64,000 nt of DNA from Pseudomonadota bacterium. Lineage in GTDB: Bacteria > Pseudomonadota > Gammaproteobacteria > JAKAQQ01. The notes below the pieces were generated by a model that was not told the origin of the DNA, did not search any database, and worked only from the letters and a program-made list of their open reading frames with translations. Made by a program: the position numbers and the translations under genes. Positions 37,440 to 46,670 of the stretch are shown here, one piece after another (position 1 is the first letter of the stretch; every line of letters begins with the position of its first letter). Location: NCBI GenBank assembly GCA_021810635.1, contig JAJZIH010000002.1, forward strand, positions 62,001 through 126,000, read 5' to 3'.

Positions 37440-38003
37440 CTAGTGCCCTCCCTCTGAACGGACAAAGATTGCGGGCCCGAGATCCGCGCAATGCTTCCGG
37501 AGCAGGGGAGCGAGATCGACCCCCAGGGCTTTGCCGTGGATGCGGATGACGCGATCCGGCCAGCGGACCGACAGGGAAACCAGCCGGATACATGAAGTGC
37601 CGAGTCCGGGCAGTCCCTCGGGCTGGGTATCCACCTCGTAGGCGCGCCCGGGATCGAAAGGGCCTTGGACGCGCAACACGAGTGCCCAGGGATGGTTGTT
37701 TCTGGGGTCACGTCGAAGCAGCCCGAGGCTGTTATAGGCGAGATAGACGAACCGGATTTCACTGATCGGGCGCGGGCTCGTATTGATGAAGGTCACATCG
37801 ATGGGGACAACAAGTTGGTGCTCGGGATTCCGGAGCACGCCCGGCAGGGTGACCTGATAGATCCAGATCGGGCTTTCCCGGGTCTGCGCGGACTGGATTT
37901 CCGAGTGAAACGCACGAACCGGGCTGACCGCACATCCGGACGAGAAAAGCACTCCTCCTGAAAGGATCACCGAACTTGCGATCTGCCAGATCCGTTCCCA
38001 CAT
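37440..38003 (-). CDS. Predicted lipoprotein, unknown function
   Basis: The 187-residue protein carries a lipobox (ILSGGVLFSSGCAVSP, with Cys24 as the lipidation site). It then has an immunoglobulin-like strand pattern (LVVPIDVTFINTSPRPISEI, FVYLAYNSLGLLRRD and RVQGPFDPGRAYEVD). It resembles small lipoproteins with a strand-rich fold that are encoded near envelope genes, but I do not recognise the family. It converges on the Skp-like gene, 26 bases apart, and diverges from the PRMT-like gene. Confidence 0.55.
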   Translation of the reverse strand: MWERIWQIASSVILSGGVLFSSGCAVSPVRAFHSEIQSAQTRESPIWIYQVTLPGVLRNPEHQLVVPIDVTFINTSPRPISEIRFVYLAYNSLGLLRRDPRNNHPWALVLRVQGPFDPGRAYEVDTQPEGLPGLGTSCIRLVSLSVRWPDRVIRIHGKALGVDLAPLLRKHCADLGPAIFVRSEGGH

Positions 38004-38085
38004 AGCCAGCGCTCCGGCCCGCTTTTTATCATAATGGTACAGAGTCCGCCGTCAAGCAAGGGCTCCAGGCCGGGGAACCCGTTCC

Positions 38086-39078
38086 ATGTTGATCGACTAC
38101 CATCGCCGTCTCGCAGCAGACAGTGTCCGCAACGAGGCGTTCCGCCAGGCGCTTGAACGGACGATCCGCCCTGGCGCGACCCGGGTGGCGGACCTCGGTT
38201 CCGGTACCGGCTGGCTGGGCTTCATGTCCGATGTCCTGGGAGCCCGTTCCACCACCCTTTATGAGCGGGAGGTCTCTCTGGCGCATCTCTCGGCGTCGCT
38301 GGCGCGTCGCAACCGTCTTTCCGGGATCGAGGTTTTCGCCGAGGATTCGAGGGCGATACTGGATCCGGAGCCAGTCGATCTCGTGGTTTCCGAAACCCTC
38401 GGCAACCTTGGACTTGAAGAGGGAATTGGCGAGATCCTGTGGGACGCCCGGCGGTTTCTGGCCCCGGGCGGGATCCGCATACCGAGTACGCTCGCTCTTT
38501 ATGTTCGACCGGTCGGGGGCGACCGTTTCTGGGCCGAACTCGACCCCTGGAGCACCGGCGGATCGGGGCTCGACCTTGCGCCACTCAGTGAACTCAGCCG
38601 CCAGAATCTCTATGTACGCAGTTTCATTCCGGCCGATTTCGCCGGGATCCCCTCCGCCCGCATCTGGGACCGGGTCGATTTCGGGACCCGCTACCGGACC
38701 CGGAGACGATGCCGGGTGGACTGGTGCTTTGAACAGGAGAGATGGGTTTTCGGCTTCGCCCTGTGGTGGGTTGCCGGCCTCATCGACGGGGTAGCCCTCT
38801 CGACCGCACCCGAATCCCACCCCACCCACTGGGAACAGATTTTCGCACCCGTTTTGCAGCCTGTCCGGCTGGCCGCTGGCGAGGGGCTGGGGCTCGAGAT
38901 CAATGCCCGCTTTTCGGAACGGACCGGCGTTGGTTTTGCATGGACAGTTCATGCACCGCGGGGGATCCAGAGCCTTTCAATCCGGAAAGGTGATCTGGAA
39001 CGTCCGATGCCCACCCTGGCCCGGATCGGGAGCCATCGCGCCACCACCAAAACCCACAGGCGGGATTTTCGATCATGA
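38086..39078 (+). CDS. PRMT-like class I SAM-dependent methyltransferase
   Basis: The 330-residue protein has SAM motif I VADLGSGTGWLGF (about 34-46), an acidic residue in TTLYEREVSLAH, and then the double-E-type loop SETLGNLGLEEGIGEIL, with Glu103 and Glu111/Glu112. A C-terminal beta-barrel half ends in a THW motif (HPTHWEQIF, Thr247-Trp249). Motif I, double-E and THW are the hallmarks of protein arginine methyltransferases. Bacterial PRMT-like proteins exist but substrates are rarely known. Its stop overlaps the start of the amino-acid permease gene (ATGA), suggesting co-expression. A few other methyltransferases share this fold, so arginine as substrate is inference. Confidence 0.65.
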   Translation: MLIDYHRRLAADSVRNEAFRQALERTIRPGATRVADLGSGTGWLGFMSDVLGARSTTLYEREVSLAHLSASLARRNRLSGIEVFAEDSRAILDPEPVDLVVSETLGNLGLEEGIGEILWDARRFLAPGGIRIPSTLALYVRPVGGDRFWAELDPWSTGGSGLDLAPLSELSRQNLYVRSFIPADFAGIPSARIWDRVDFGTRYRTRRRCRVDWCFEQERWVFGFALWWVAGLIDGVALSTAPESHPTHWEQIFAPVLQPVRLAAGEGLGLEINARFSERTGVGFAWTVHAPRGIQSLSIRKGDLERPMPTLARIGSHRATTKTHRRDFRS

Positions 39079-40451
39079 GCGCAGAGCCCGTACGGGAAAA
39101 AGCCGGTCTGGTGAGGCGCCTTGGCCCTTTCACGGGGGTCATGGTGGTTTTAGGCATCGTGATCGGAACCGGGCTCTACCGGGTCCCTTCGCTGGTGGCT
39201 CTCGATGTCCACTCGACGGTCCTGTTCTACGGAGTCTGGATCGTGGGTGGAGGCATCGCTCTCTGCGGCGCGCTGTCGGTGGCGGAACTCGCGGCTCTCT
39301 ATCCTTATGCTGGCGGTCTTTACGTCTACATCCGGGAAGCCTTCGGCGCGCTTCCGGCTTTCCTGTTCGGCTGGATGTGGCTTCTGACCGACCCGATTTC
39401 CTGGGCCGCCCAGTCGCTGATCTTTTCCGAATACCTGGCGACTTTCCTGCCAATGGGGAATGTGGCGCGTCACGTGGCTTCTGCAGCCCTAATTGCCGGC
39501 GTGGCCCTGATCCAGATCCGCTCGGTCGGGATGGGGGCCCGGGTTCAGGACTTTTTCGGCTCGATCAAGCTGGTGACGCTCCTCGTCCTCGGATTCCTGC
39601 TCTGGTTCTGGGTGCATCCGGCCACAGCAGCAGTCCGCTCCTCCCACGTTCCGGCCACCGCCGCAGCCCCCGATGTTTTCGGCGGATTGATGCTGGCGCT
39701 CCTTGCGGTACTCTGGGCCTATGACGGTTGGGAAAACCTGACCGCGCTGTCGGGCGAAATGCGTGAACCGGAGCGAAACCTGCCGCTCTCGCTGATCATC
39801 GGAACGCTCCTCGTCCTCGCCCTCTACCTCGGCATCAACGGGGGATATCTCCACATTCTGTCCCTGTCCGGGGTGGCCGCCCACCCATCCGTGGCCGTTG
39901 CCTCGCTGGCGTCGTTCGGGAGTTTGTTCGCCACCATTTCCGTCGCTCTTCTTGTCATGGTTTCTGTCCTGGGATCGCTGAATGGAAGTGTTATGTCCGA
40001 CCCACGGGTGTTTTTCGCCATGGCCGAGGACGGATTGTTTTTCCGGAGAGTCGGGCGCGCCCATCGCCGGTTCCACACGCCCCATGTGGCGATCCTCATG
40101 GATGCTATTCTGGCCATCGTTTTTGTCTCGTTCCGGAGCTTCGCCGATTTGGCTGCTGCCTATGTTCTTGGGATCTGGCCGTTCCTCATGCTGGCTGTCC
40201 TCGGATTATTCTGGCTCCGCCGGAAGCGTCCTCATCTGGAACGCCCCTACCGGGTCTGGGGCTATCCCTGGGTACCGGGAATTTTCATTCTGGCTTCCAT
40301 CCTGGTGCTTCTGGGAGCCCTGTGGCAGAAACCGTTTGACGTACTCGTGAGCCTGGGCCTGACTCTGGTCGGGATCCCGGTCTACTGGACCTGGCAACGC
40401 ACCCATCGGCGCTTGCTCGAAAGCCGGTTGGAACCGGAACCCCCGGCCTAG
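39075..40451 (+). CDS. APC-superfamily amino-acid permease
   Basis: The 458-residue protein has about twelve membrane helices. It starts with the APC signature RRLGPFTGVMVVLGIVIGTG, continues with GGIALCGALSVAELAALYPY and AGGLYVYIREAFG, then LWAYDGWENLTALSGEMREP and GSLNGSVMSDPRVFFAMAED. These match the LAT/glycoprotein-associated-type branch, which carries neutral amino acids. Substrate cannot be read from sequence. It is translationally coupled to the PRMT-like gene and converges on phzF, whose stop shares four bases with its own. Confidence 0.85.
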   Translation: MSAEPVREKAGLVRRLGPFTGVMVVLGIVIGTGLYRVPSLVALDVHSTVLFYGVWIVGGGIALCGALSVAELAALYPYAGGLYVYIREAFGALPAFLFGWMWLLTDPISWAAQSLIFSEYLATFLPMGNVARHVASAALIAGVALIQIRSVGMGARVQDFFGSIKLVTLLVLGFLLWFWVHPATAAVRSSHVPATAAAPDVFGGLMLALLAVLWAYDGWENLTALSGEMREPERNLPLSLIIGTLLVLALYLGINGGYLHILSLSGVAAHPSVAVASLASFGSLFATISVALLVMVSVLGSLNGSVMSDPRVFFAMAEDGLFFRRVGRAHRRFHTPHVAILMDAILAIVFVSFRSFADLAAAYVLGIWPFLMLAVLGLFWLRRKRPHLERPYRVWGYPWVPGIFILASILVLLGALWQKPFDVLVSLGLTLVGIPVYWTWQRTHRRLLESRLEPEPPA

Positions 40452-41254
40452 GAACATCCGCCGTCGATCAGGATTTCCCCCCGGAGATAGAGGCGGCAAT
40501 CCCCCTCGAGATGGACCCGTTCGCCGCGCCGTTCCCCGCTGAGCTCGCCACCGCGAAGCGAACATTGCCGGGCATTCAGTACTTGACGGCCCAGCCGTTC
40601 GGACCAGTAGGGGATGAGCAGGCCATGGGCGGAGCCTGTGACCGGGTCCTCCGGGATGCCGATCGAAGGGGCAAAGTAGCGTGAAACGAAATCATGACTG
40701 ATGCCCGGAGCGCTGATGATGACATCCCGCGGATCCAGGGCTATGAGCCCCGCGAAATCCGGTTTGGCCTGTTCCACATCCTCGGGGTTTTCGAGAATGA
40801 CGACGAGATGACGACGGTTGCCGAAGCAGGTTCCCGCGGCGGACGGAAGGCCGAGGCAAGCCAGAAGGCGTCCGGAGAGATCTTGGGCAAGTGGATGACC
40901 GAGTCCGATTGCCGGTAGATCCAGTGCGTATCGCGTCCCGGCGCGTTCGACGCGGAGACGGCCGCCTGCGGTCTCGAATTCGACCTGGCGGCGTTCCGCA
41001 TCAAGGGTGAGGAGCACAAAGCCGGTCGCCATCGTGGCATGTCCGCAGAGTGGAACTTCGGTGCGGGGGGAAAACCACCGCAGGGGGGTGGGGTTTCGCC
41101 CCATGATGCAGTAAGCGGTTTCAGGACACCGGTTTTCCTCGGCAATGGCCAACAGGAGTTCATCCGGCAGCCAGTCGCTCAGGGGGCAGACCGCTGCTGG
41201 ATTTCCCCGGAACAGCTCCGAGGTGAAAACATCAACGTGATAAACCGGAATCAT
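40448..41254 (-). CDS. PhzF-family isomerase-like protein
   Basis: Start ATG 41254 (eight bases after AGGAG) is preferred over GTG 41263. The 268-residue protein begins IPVYHVDVFTSELFRGNPAA and has the catalytic glutamate in CPETAYCI. It also has WFSPRTEVPLCGHATMATGF, then FVSRYFAPSIGIPEDPVTGS and the final LRGEILIDGG. These are PhzF/YddE signatures. The family isomerises small acids; PhzF itself acts in phenazine synthesis, but no phenazine genes are nearby, so the substrate is unknown. It is probably a housekeeping YddE-like member. Confidence 0.88.
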   Translation of the reverse strand: MIPVYHVDVFTSELFRGNPAAVCPLSDWLPDELLLAIAEENRCPETAYCIMGRNPTPLRWFSPRTEVPLCGHATMATGFVLLTLDAERRQVEFETAGGRLRVERAGTRYALDLPAIGLGHPLAQDLSGRLLACLGLPSAAGTCFGNRRHLVVILENPEDVEQAKPDFAGLIALDPRDVIISAPGISHDFVSRYFAPSIGIPEDPVTGSAHGLLIPYWSERLGRQVLNARQCSLRGGELSGERRGERVHLEGDCRLYLRGEILIDGGCS

Positions 41255-41300
41255 CGGGTGCACTCCTGGATGACGGAGAGAAAAGGTCGGTTGATGCGGA

Positions 41301-41924
41301 TTACGGGTGGGGGTTCCAGATGGATTCGAGAAGGATCCTCAGTTTCGGCAGGGTCTCCCCTTCGAACCAGGGGTGCTTGCGGAACCACAGCCGGTTGCGG
41401 GGTGAGGGATGCGGGAGCATGAAAAATCGGGGTAGCCAGCGGTCCGCGCGGGAAACGGTCTCCGTGACACTCAGCGTGCGTGTTTCAGGCTCGTACAGAT
41501 GGTGGGCGTAATGGCCGATCAGGAGAGTGAGCTGACGGTTCGGGAGTGCCTTCAGAAGGGGCTCACGCCAGCGGGCCGCACATTCCGGTCGTGGCGGGAG
41601 GTCCCCGTCGGGGCCTCTCCCCGGATAGCAGAACCCGACCGGTAGGATGGCCACAACCGTCGGGTCGTAAAAGCACACCCGGCCGATTTGCAGCCACCGG
41701 CGCAGGGTGTCGCCGCTCGGATCATTCCACGGAATCCCCGACCGATGGACCCGAAGCCCCGGAGCCTGCCCGACAATGAGGAGGCGTGCCTGCGGATGGG
41801 CCCGCACGACGGGACGCGGTTCGGGGATCCGCCCCGCGCAATCGTGACATTGCCGGACCTGTCCCATGAGGAGATCGAAGGGGCTCGGTCGGGATTCCTT
41901 GACGACTGGGCTGGATTCCGTCAT
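41301..41924 (-). CDS. Uracil-DNA glycosylase-family protein
   Basis: I start at ATG 41924 (207 residues); an alternative GTG at 41978 would lie beyond a TACAAT that may be its -10 promoter element. Motif A is LIVGQAPGLRVHRSGIPWND and motif B is HPSPRN (here LPHPSPRNRLW). A CxxC (QCHDCAG) sits before motif A. The family hydrolyses uracil or related lesions from DNA. The members that share the WNDPSGDTLRRWL segment are common in proteobacteria and need testing for specific activity. It follows phzF with 46 bases between. Confidence 0.8.
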   Translation of the reverse strand: MTESSPVVKESRPSPFDLLMGQVRQCHDCAGRIPEPRPVVRAHPQARLLIVGQAPGLRVHRSGIPWNDPSGDTLRRWLQIGRVCFYDPTVVAILPVGFCYPGRGPDGDLPPRPECAARWREPLLKALPNRQLTLLIGHYAHHLYEPETRTLSVTETVSRADRWLPRFFMLPHPSPRNRLWFRKHPWFEGETLPKLRILLESIWNPHP

Positions 41925-41998
41925 CGGTGGATGGGCGGAGAGGCGAAGTGCCTCACTCCCGAGCGGAGATTGTAGCACCCGGACCGCGCGCGGATCTC

Positions 41999-44947
41999 TT
42001 AGAACTGGCTGGTCAGGTCGAGATACAGAAAACGCCCTGGAATGTCATAGATCGAGGGATCGTAACTGTCAATGACCGCATTGGTCGAAACGGGAGGATT
42101 GCGGCCGAACAGATTGCGGATTCCGAAGCGGATCTCCGACCGCAAGGCCCTGAGATCGTAGCCGACCTGGACGTCGGTATAAAACATGCTACCGAGCACG
42201 TTCCGGGAGAGTGCGTTGTCTTGGTAGTCCGGTTGGGAGCAAAGACCGAGGGTGGTCAGACTCTCCGGCGTCCCATTCAGGAAATCGCTGCAGGACTCGG
42301 AGAGTGGGCTGATGTATCGAAAATCGATGCTGCCTTCATAGGGGCCACGGTTCCAGTCAATCACGTAGGTGGCCTTGAGGCGCGGAACGCCCAGGGGGAA
42401 GGAGGTGCCTCCCCGTTCCACTCCCACCAGGTTGGTGACATCGGTCCCCGAAGGGAAGGCGGGTGAGGTGAGTTCATAGTTGTGGACCCAGCTCACCATC
42501 AGGCTGGCGGTGAAGTTGCCGATGGAAGTGGAAGGGAGGCGGTATTCGGCGAGCCCATCGATGCCGTCGGTCATGATCCCGCCGAGGTTGGCATCCGTAT
42601 TGTTGATCGATTGAATGACCCCATCCGAGGCGCGGGTGATGCGGGTGCAGTCCAGGGGGTTGCCCAACTGGTAGCAGCCGTTCAGGACTTCCTGTGCACC
42701 GGGTGCGCCGATCGCCTGGTTGATCGTGATGCGGTAATAGTCGGCCTCGACTTCGAGCGGGAACCCGGGGGGTGTCCAGACGAATCCGAGGGTGCGGTTG
42801 ATGGCGGTTTCGGGCTGGAGGGCGGGATTTCCTCCTGTCAGCTCCTCGACCGTTGATTCCGGCTGGACATAGGAAGTGGGAACGCCGGCCGCTGCACAGG
42901 CGTGCTGTACATCAAGCGGGGCATTTGCGGCAGCGTAATTGCTGCACGGATCAGAGACCGGCACGAGTTCGTCGATCAGGGCGGCACTCGTTTCATGGAG
43001 GTCCGGCGTGCGAAAGCTCTGTCCCCATACCGCACGGATGGTCCAGGCGCGGTTGATCTGGTCGTGCAGGGCGATCTGGGTGAGCTGAACCGGTCCAAAC
43101 GTGTTGTAGTGAGAGTACCGGTGGGTGACATCCAGGCCGAACCGGTTGAACCCGGGCACTTTCCGGAGGATGGGCAGGCGCAGGGTGGCATAGACCGAAT
43201 TGGTGGCGTAGCTGCCAACGGTCGGTAGCACCGGAATACCGGGGCTCGCACTGTCCTCCCCAGCTTGGGCGATCGGATTCGGACTCGAGTTTCCCGCATG
43301 GTCCCTGAACTGGTACCCCGCCTCAATCCGCAACCGGCCCGCACCGTCATTCCAGAGGCCGGGTGAGGAGACATTGGCGCCGATGATCCGCTGGGTATTG
43401 TTGATGGAGTTGACCTCGGTAAACCCGACGTACTTCAGCATGGCCGCTGTGATGGTTCCCGGACCGCCGAACAGGTCGAGCGGGACACAGCCAGGCTGGG
43501 AAGCACAGACAGTCGGTGCGGACAGGGCAAACGCCAGATGAGAAAGATTGAAGCGTCCATAGTTTGTATCGGTCACGTCATTTTCACTGTAGGTCACATA
43601 GGCATTCCAGAGCCAGGGTGCGGACTGGGAGCCGAAAATCCCCCTGACTTCCGTGGACAGCCGCAGCATGTTGACCTGTTCCGTGAGGAGCAGCGGGCCG
43701 TCTTCAAGCATGGCCCTGCCCAGGGAGATCAGGTTGGCATTGGGCCCGCTTGAATCCAGCGCCGTGCCGAACGGGTTGTAGGCCTGGTTGGATGCAATGT
43801 TGATGCCCAGGCCGTTTTTTCCCAGGATGAGCAGAGGAGGGGCCGATTGCTGGGAGGAATCGCGCCGGTTGTAGAAAGCCGAAAAGGTCCAGGTGAGACG
43901 CCGGTTGATGTGGTGAAAGCCGTGGATATAGAAACTGGTCCGTTCCTGCGGTTCGAGGAGCTGGTTGAAGGGGGCTGGATTGAAGAGATCGGCGCTGGTA
44001 AAGGGCGTGAAATCGGCGAGACTCGATCCGCTGGTTCCCGGAAGGTGGGTCAGGTCACAGAGGGGTTTCCCCCCTGAGGTCGGGCAGAGGGAGGATTGGG
44101 TGAGTGGGCCACTTGTGGGGACGAACTCGAAGGTGCCCTGCGGAGTGGCGAGACTGCCGCGCGTGACGCCGGTTCCGGCAATCGGTTCGCTCGAGATATT
44201 CCGGTCGCCCGCTGGAATGGGGGCTTGGTTGAAGTAGGTGAAACCGAAGATCATGCCGCTGTTTTTCGACGCCGTGCCGGTGGAGAAGGAGAGTCCCTGG
44301 GTTGCGCCCCCCCAGTTTCCGTCACCTTGGTAGATGCCGTCATAGAGGGACAGGGTCGATCCGTGGTAGGCGCGGCGCGTGATGATGTTGACGACGCCCG
44401 CGATGGCTCCCGAACCGTAGCGGGCGCCGCCGTTGGCATCGAAGATTTCAATCCGACGCACGAGGGCCAGCGGAATGCTGTTGAGGTCGACATCACCCTT
44501 GAGACCGCTGACCCAGCGCTTGCCGTTGACCAGAACGAGCACCCGGTTATGGCCCAGGCTGTGGAGGCTTACGTTGGCTTCCCCACCGTTTGTAAACTGG
44601 CTCGTGAAGGCACTGGACGAACTGGCGGCGGAGCCGTCGAAGGAGAGGCGTGAGATCACCTGACCGATCGTGACGTACCCTTCGCTGCTCAACGCCCGTC
44701 CCCGGATGACGTAAATGGGAGTTGGGGTTTCGGCGGAGGTGGTGACGAGGCTGGACCCGGTCACGCGGATGCGCACGAGATGGGTCACCCGGGAGGCAGG
44801 TTTGACCGGGTGGGCTGACGCATGCCGCGGATGGTGGGGCGGACGAGTCTGTGCGATGGCCAAGACCGGAAACAGGACTGCCAGAACCAAAAAGCCGGAG
44901 AGGGGCAAGACCGGGTGCGGGAGCCGGCTGGGGTGGAGTAACGGCAT
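41999..44947 (-). CDS. TonB-dependent outer-membrane receptor
   Basis: The 982-residue protein has a signal peptide (LSGFLVLAVLFPVLAIA) and an N-terminal His/Pro-rich stretch. The plug domain follows (VRIRVTGSSLVTTSAETPTP, EGYVTIGQVISRL, NRVLVLVNGKRWVSG, SIPLALVRRIEIFDANGGAR and GAIAGVVNIITRR). A 22-strand barrel follows and ends in Phe. The plug motifs match TonB-dependent receptors of the Xanthomonas type. No clear TonB box is seen, so the coupling route is unconfirmed. It lies downstream of the OprD-like gene (125 bases) on the same strand and may share its control. The substrate is unknown. Confidence 0.93.
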   Translation of the reverse strand: MPLLHPSRLPHPVLPLSGFLVLAVLFPVLAIAQTRPPHHPRHASAHPVKPASRVTHLVRIRVTGSSLVTTSAETPTPIYVIRGRALSSEGYVTIGQVISRLSFDGSAASSSSAFTSQFTNGGEANVSLHSLGHNRVLVLVNGKRWVSGLKGDVDLNSIPLALVRRIEIFDANGGARYGSGAIAGVVNIITRRAYHGSTLSLYDGIYQGDGNWGGATQGLSFSTGTASKNSGMIFGFTYFNQAPIPAGDRNISSEPIAGTGVTRGSLATPQGTFEFVPTSGPLTQSSLCPTSGGKPLCDLTHLPGTSGSSLADFTPFTSADLFNPAPFNQLLEPQERTSFYIHGFHHINRRLTWTFSAFYNRRDSSQQSAPPLLILGKNGLGINIASNQAYNPFGTALDSSGPNANLISLGRAMLEDGPLLLTEQVNMLRLSTEVRGIFGSQSAPWLWNAYVTYSENDVTDTNYGRFNLSHLAFALSAPTVCASQPGCVPLDLFGGPGTITAAMLKYVGFTEVNSINNTQRIIGANVSSPGLWNDGAGRLRIEAGYQFRDHAGNSSPNPIAQAGEDSASPGIPVLPTVGSYATNSVYATLRLPILRKVPGFNRFGLDVTHRYSHYNTFGPVQLTQIALHDQINRAWTIRAVWGQSFRTPDLHETSAALIDELVPVSDPCSNYAAANAPLDVQHACAAAGVPTSYVQPESTVEELTGGNPALQPETAINRTLGFVWTPPGFPLEVEADYYRITINQAIGAPGAQEVLNGCYQLGNPLDCTRITRASDGVIQSINNTDANLGGIMTDGIDGLAEYRLPSTSIGNFTASLMVSWVHNYELTSPAFPSGTDVTNLVGVERGGTSFPLGVPRLKATYVIDWNRGPYEGSIDFRYISPLSESCSDFLNGTPESLTTLGLCSQPDYQDNALSRNVLGSMFYTDVQVGYDLRALRSEIRFGIRNLFGRNPPVSTNAVIDSYDPSIYDIPGRFLYLDLTSQF

Positions 44948-45072
44948 AAGGGGGTCCTTAAAACGGGCTGGGCCCCCTTCGGCGTCGGGTGGCGCTCTTG
45001 GTGGGCGAATTGGAAGTTAGAATCCGGGGCGCCCGGTTTAGTTCCCTGTTGCGACCGTGTCTGAGGACTAGT

Positions 45073-46428
45073 CTAAAATCGGTACTGGAGCATGAGACGC
45101 TCGTAGAGGAAGGTTCCGAGATGTGGGGCCCCGTATTGCCCGTCGAGGCCGGTCACGATGCCCAGCCGGTTGCGCACCGACAGGCCCCGCCAGGGACCTT
45201 CGGCAAACCAGGTCAGGTCGATGTCCGTTTCGTGCGTGTCGGGGTAGACCGGGGTGGTCCAGTAGCCAGCCTCGCTCAGGATTACCCGGAAGGATGGCCC
45301 AAAGAACTGAGTCCAGGCCAGTTTGAGCGCCTGTCCGGGACCCTTTTCGACCAGGCCGGCCGCCATGGAGGTGGTGTAGAGGGGATCGGTCGCATATCCG
45401 GAAGTGTAGGGTGAGACGACGGATCCGTTCCGGAAGCCGGAAACCTCTTCCGGGATGCGGTCATAGCTCAGGATCCAGCGGCCGGACCCGAGCCCCAGAC
45501 CAATCTCCGCCCCGTACACCGAGCTCGACACGGGAACCCCGAAGGCCGTGGAATGGCCACTCCACTCACGGAGGCCCTGTACCCCGACGATGAAAAAAAC
45601 CGGGCCGGACAACGGGAGATGAAGGACCCCGCTGCCGTAGAACATCTGGGCAAAGTCGTAGAAGTGGTAGTACCAGAGATCGGTCCGGAGCGCCTTCAGG
45701 GCCCAGGTGGAACCCAAGGCCAGCGTGCCCGGGTTCGAGGTCCCGCCCACTGCCGCATCAGGTGTGCCTCCGTATATTTCATCCACCCCGGCGGAATTGT
45801 AGAGGTTGGTGGCCGAAAACCGGGAGGAGGTCCGGCTCTTCCACCGAAACTCGCGAATGGCTTCAAGCGTCCAGCCCGGTGTCGGATTCCAGCGTCCGAA
45901 GAGACCTTCGTAGGTTGCCGGAATCAGGCGGGAGTCCGAGGATCCCATCCAAGGCGTGTCGAGCCTGAAGGCCCCACCACCGATCTGGAAGCCCGCTTGC
46001 TGATAGGTCAGGTAGGCCTGGCCCAGACTCTGAATGGAGTGGGTTCCGAAAAGGGTGGTATCCAGGGCCCGATACTCCATTTGGGAGTTGTTGATCCCGA
46101 ACAGGTCGGTTGCCACATAGAAACTGGCGTATCCCCGCCAGTGACCGCCAAACTGACGCGAACGGAAGTTGAACAGACCGGCTAGGCCGTTGGCATGCTG
46201 GTCGGATGGTGCCGAAAGGCTTTCGTACCAGCGGGCAAAATCGTAGTCGCGGAAGCGGCCGGTCAGTGTGCCGATGTTGCCGAGTGCAAAGCGGTGATGG
46301 CGGGATTTCGGCGTGGTCCGGGCCATGACGCATGGAATGCCGACCACCCATGCGATGGCGAGGACCCAGAGGAGAGTGCGTCCGGCTCCGTGGGGTCGGG
46401 GCGGATTGTTGTTGGAATGGTGAGACAT
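45073..46428 (-). CDS. OprD-like outer-membrane porin
   Basis: ATG 46428 (preceded by CAGGGAAT) gives a 451-residue protein with a signal peptide (LLWVLAIAWVVGIPCVMA). The first strand is GNIGTLTGRFRDYDFARWY, and DTPWMGSSDSRLIPATYEG follows. The latter is the strand that marks the OprD family. It ends LQYRF, a barrel terminus. OprD-type channels pass small charged substrates such as basic amino acids or carboxylates. The longer frame to 46491 is less likely because a PhoB-box-like promoter covers that region. Confidence 0.82.
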   Translation of the reverse strand: MSHHSNNNPPRPHGAGRTLLWVLAIAWVVGIPCVMARTTPKSRHHRFALGNIGTLTGRFRDYDFARWYESLSAPSDQHANGLAGLFNFRSRQFGGHWRGYASFYVATDLFGINNSQMEYRALDTTLFGTHSIQSLGQAYLTYQQAGFQIGGGAFRLDTPWMGSSDSRLIPATYEGLFGRWNPTPGWTLEAIREFRWKSRTSSRFSATNLYNSAGVDEIYGGTPDAAVGGTSNPGTLALGSTWALKALRTDLWYYHFYDFAQMFYGSGVLHLPLSGPVFFIVGVQGLREWSGHSTAFGVPVSSSVYGAEIGLGLGSGRWILSYDRIPEEVSGFRNGSVVSPYTSGYATDPLYTTSMAAGLVEKGPGQALKLAWTQFFGPSFRVILSEAGYWTTPVYPDTHETDIDLTWFAEGPWRGLSVRNRLGIVTGLDGQYGAPHLGTFLYERLMLQYRF

Positions 46429-46457
46429 CGGATTCCCTGGGTTTCGGAAACGTGACA

Positions 46458-46491
46458 ACGATAAGTCGTCATCATGACAAAGTTGTGACAT
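46458..46491 (-). promoter_or_regulatory. PhoB box and -10 element upstream of the OprD-like porin
   Basis: On the minus strand the sequence reads ATGTCAC-AACT-TTGTCAT (46491 to 46474): two 7-base half-sites on an 11-base period, as in the PhoB consensus CTGTCAT-AAAA-CTGTCAY. After ten bases comes TATCGT (46463 to 46458), in the place of a -10. A further TTGTCAC (46459 to 46453) falls on the same 11-base phase. The start codon of the porin is 30 bases downstream of the -10, leaving a leader of about 23 bases. Confidence 0.6.
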
Positions 46492-46670
46492 GGGAAGCCG
46501 AATCTTGCGGAACGTCTCGCGGAGGTCATGGCCACGAAGTGACAGGCGCGTCTTGGACAGGGGGCATGCTAGGATGGACGCGACTCCACCAGACCGATCT
46601 GCTGCCGCATTTTGCGGAAGAGGTGAAGTTGGGCCGGGGCCTCCATCGTTGCCGCCATGAGGAGAGTGAC

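Noticed and set aside
46332-46670. N-terminal extension of the phosphoesterase frame
   Set aside because: It would run across the OprD-like start and the Pho-box promoter and would displace the signal peptide. GTG 46671 with AGGAG is a better start.
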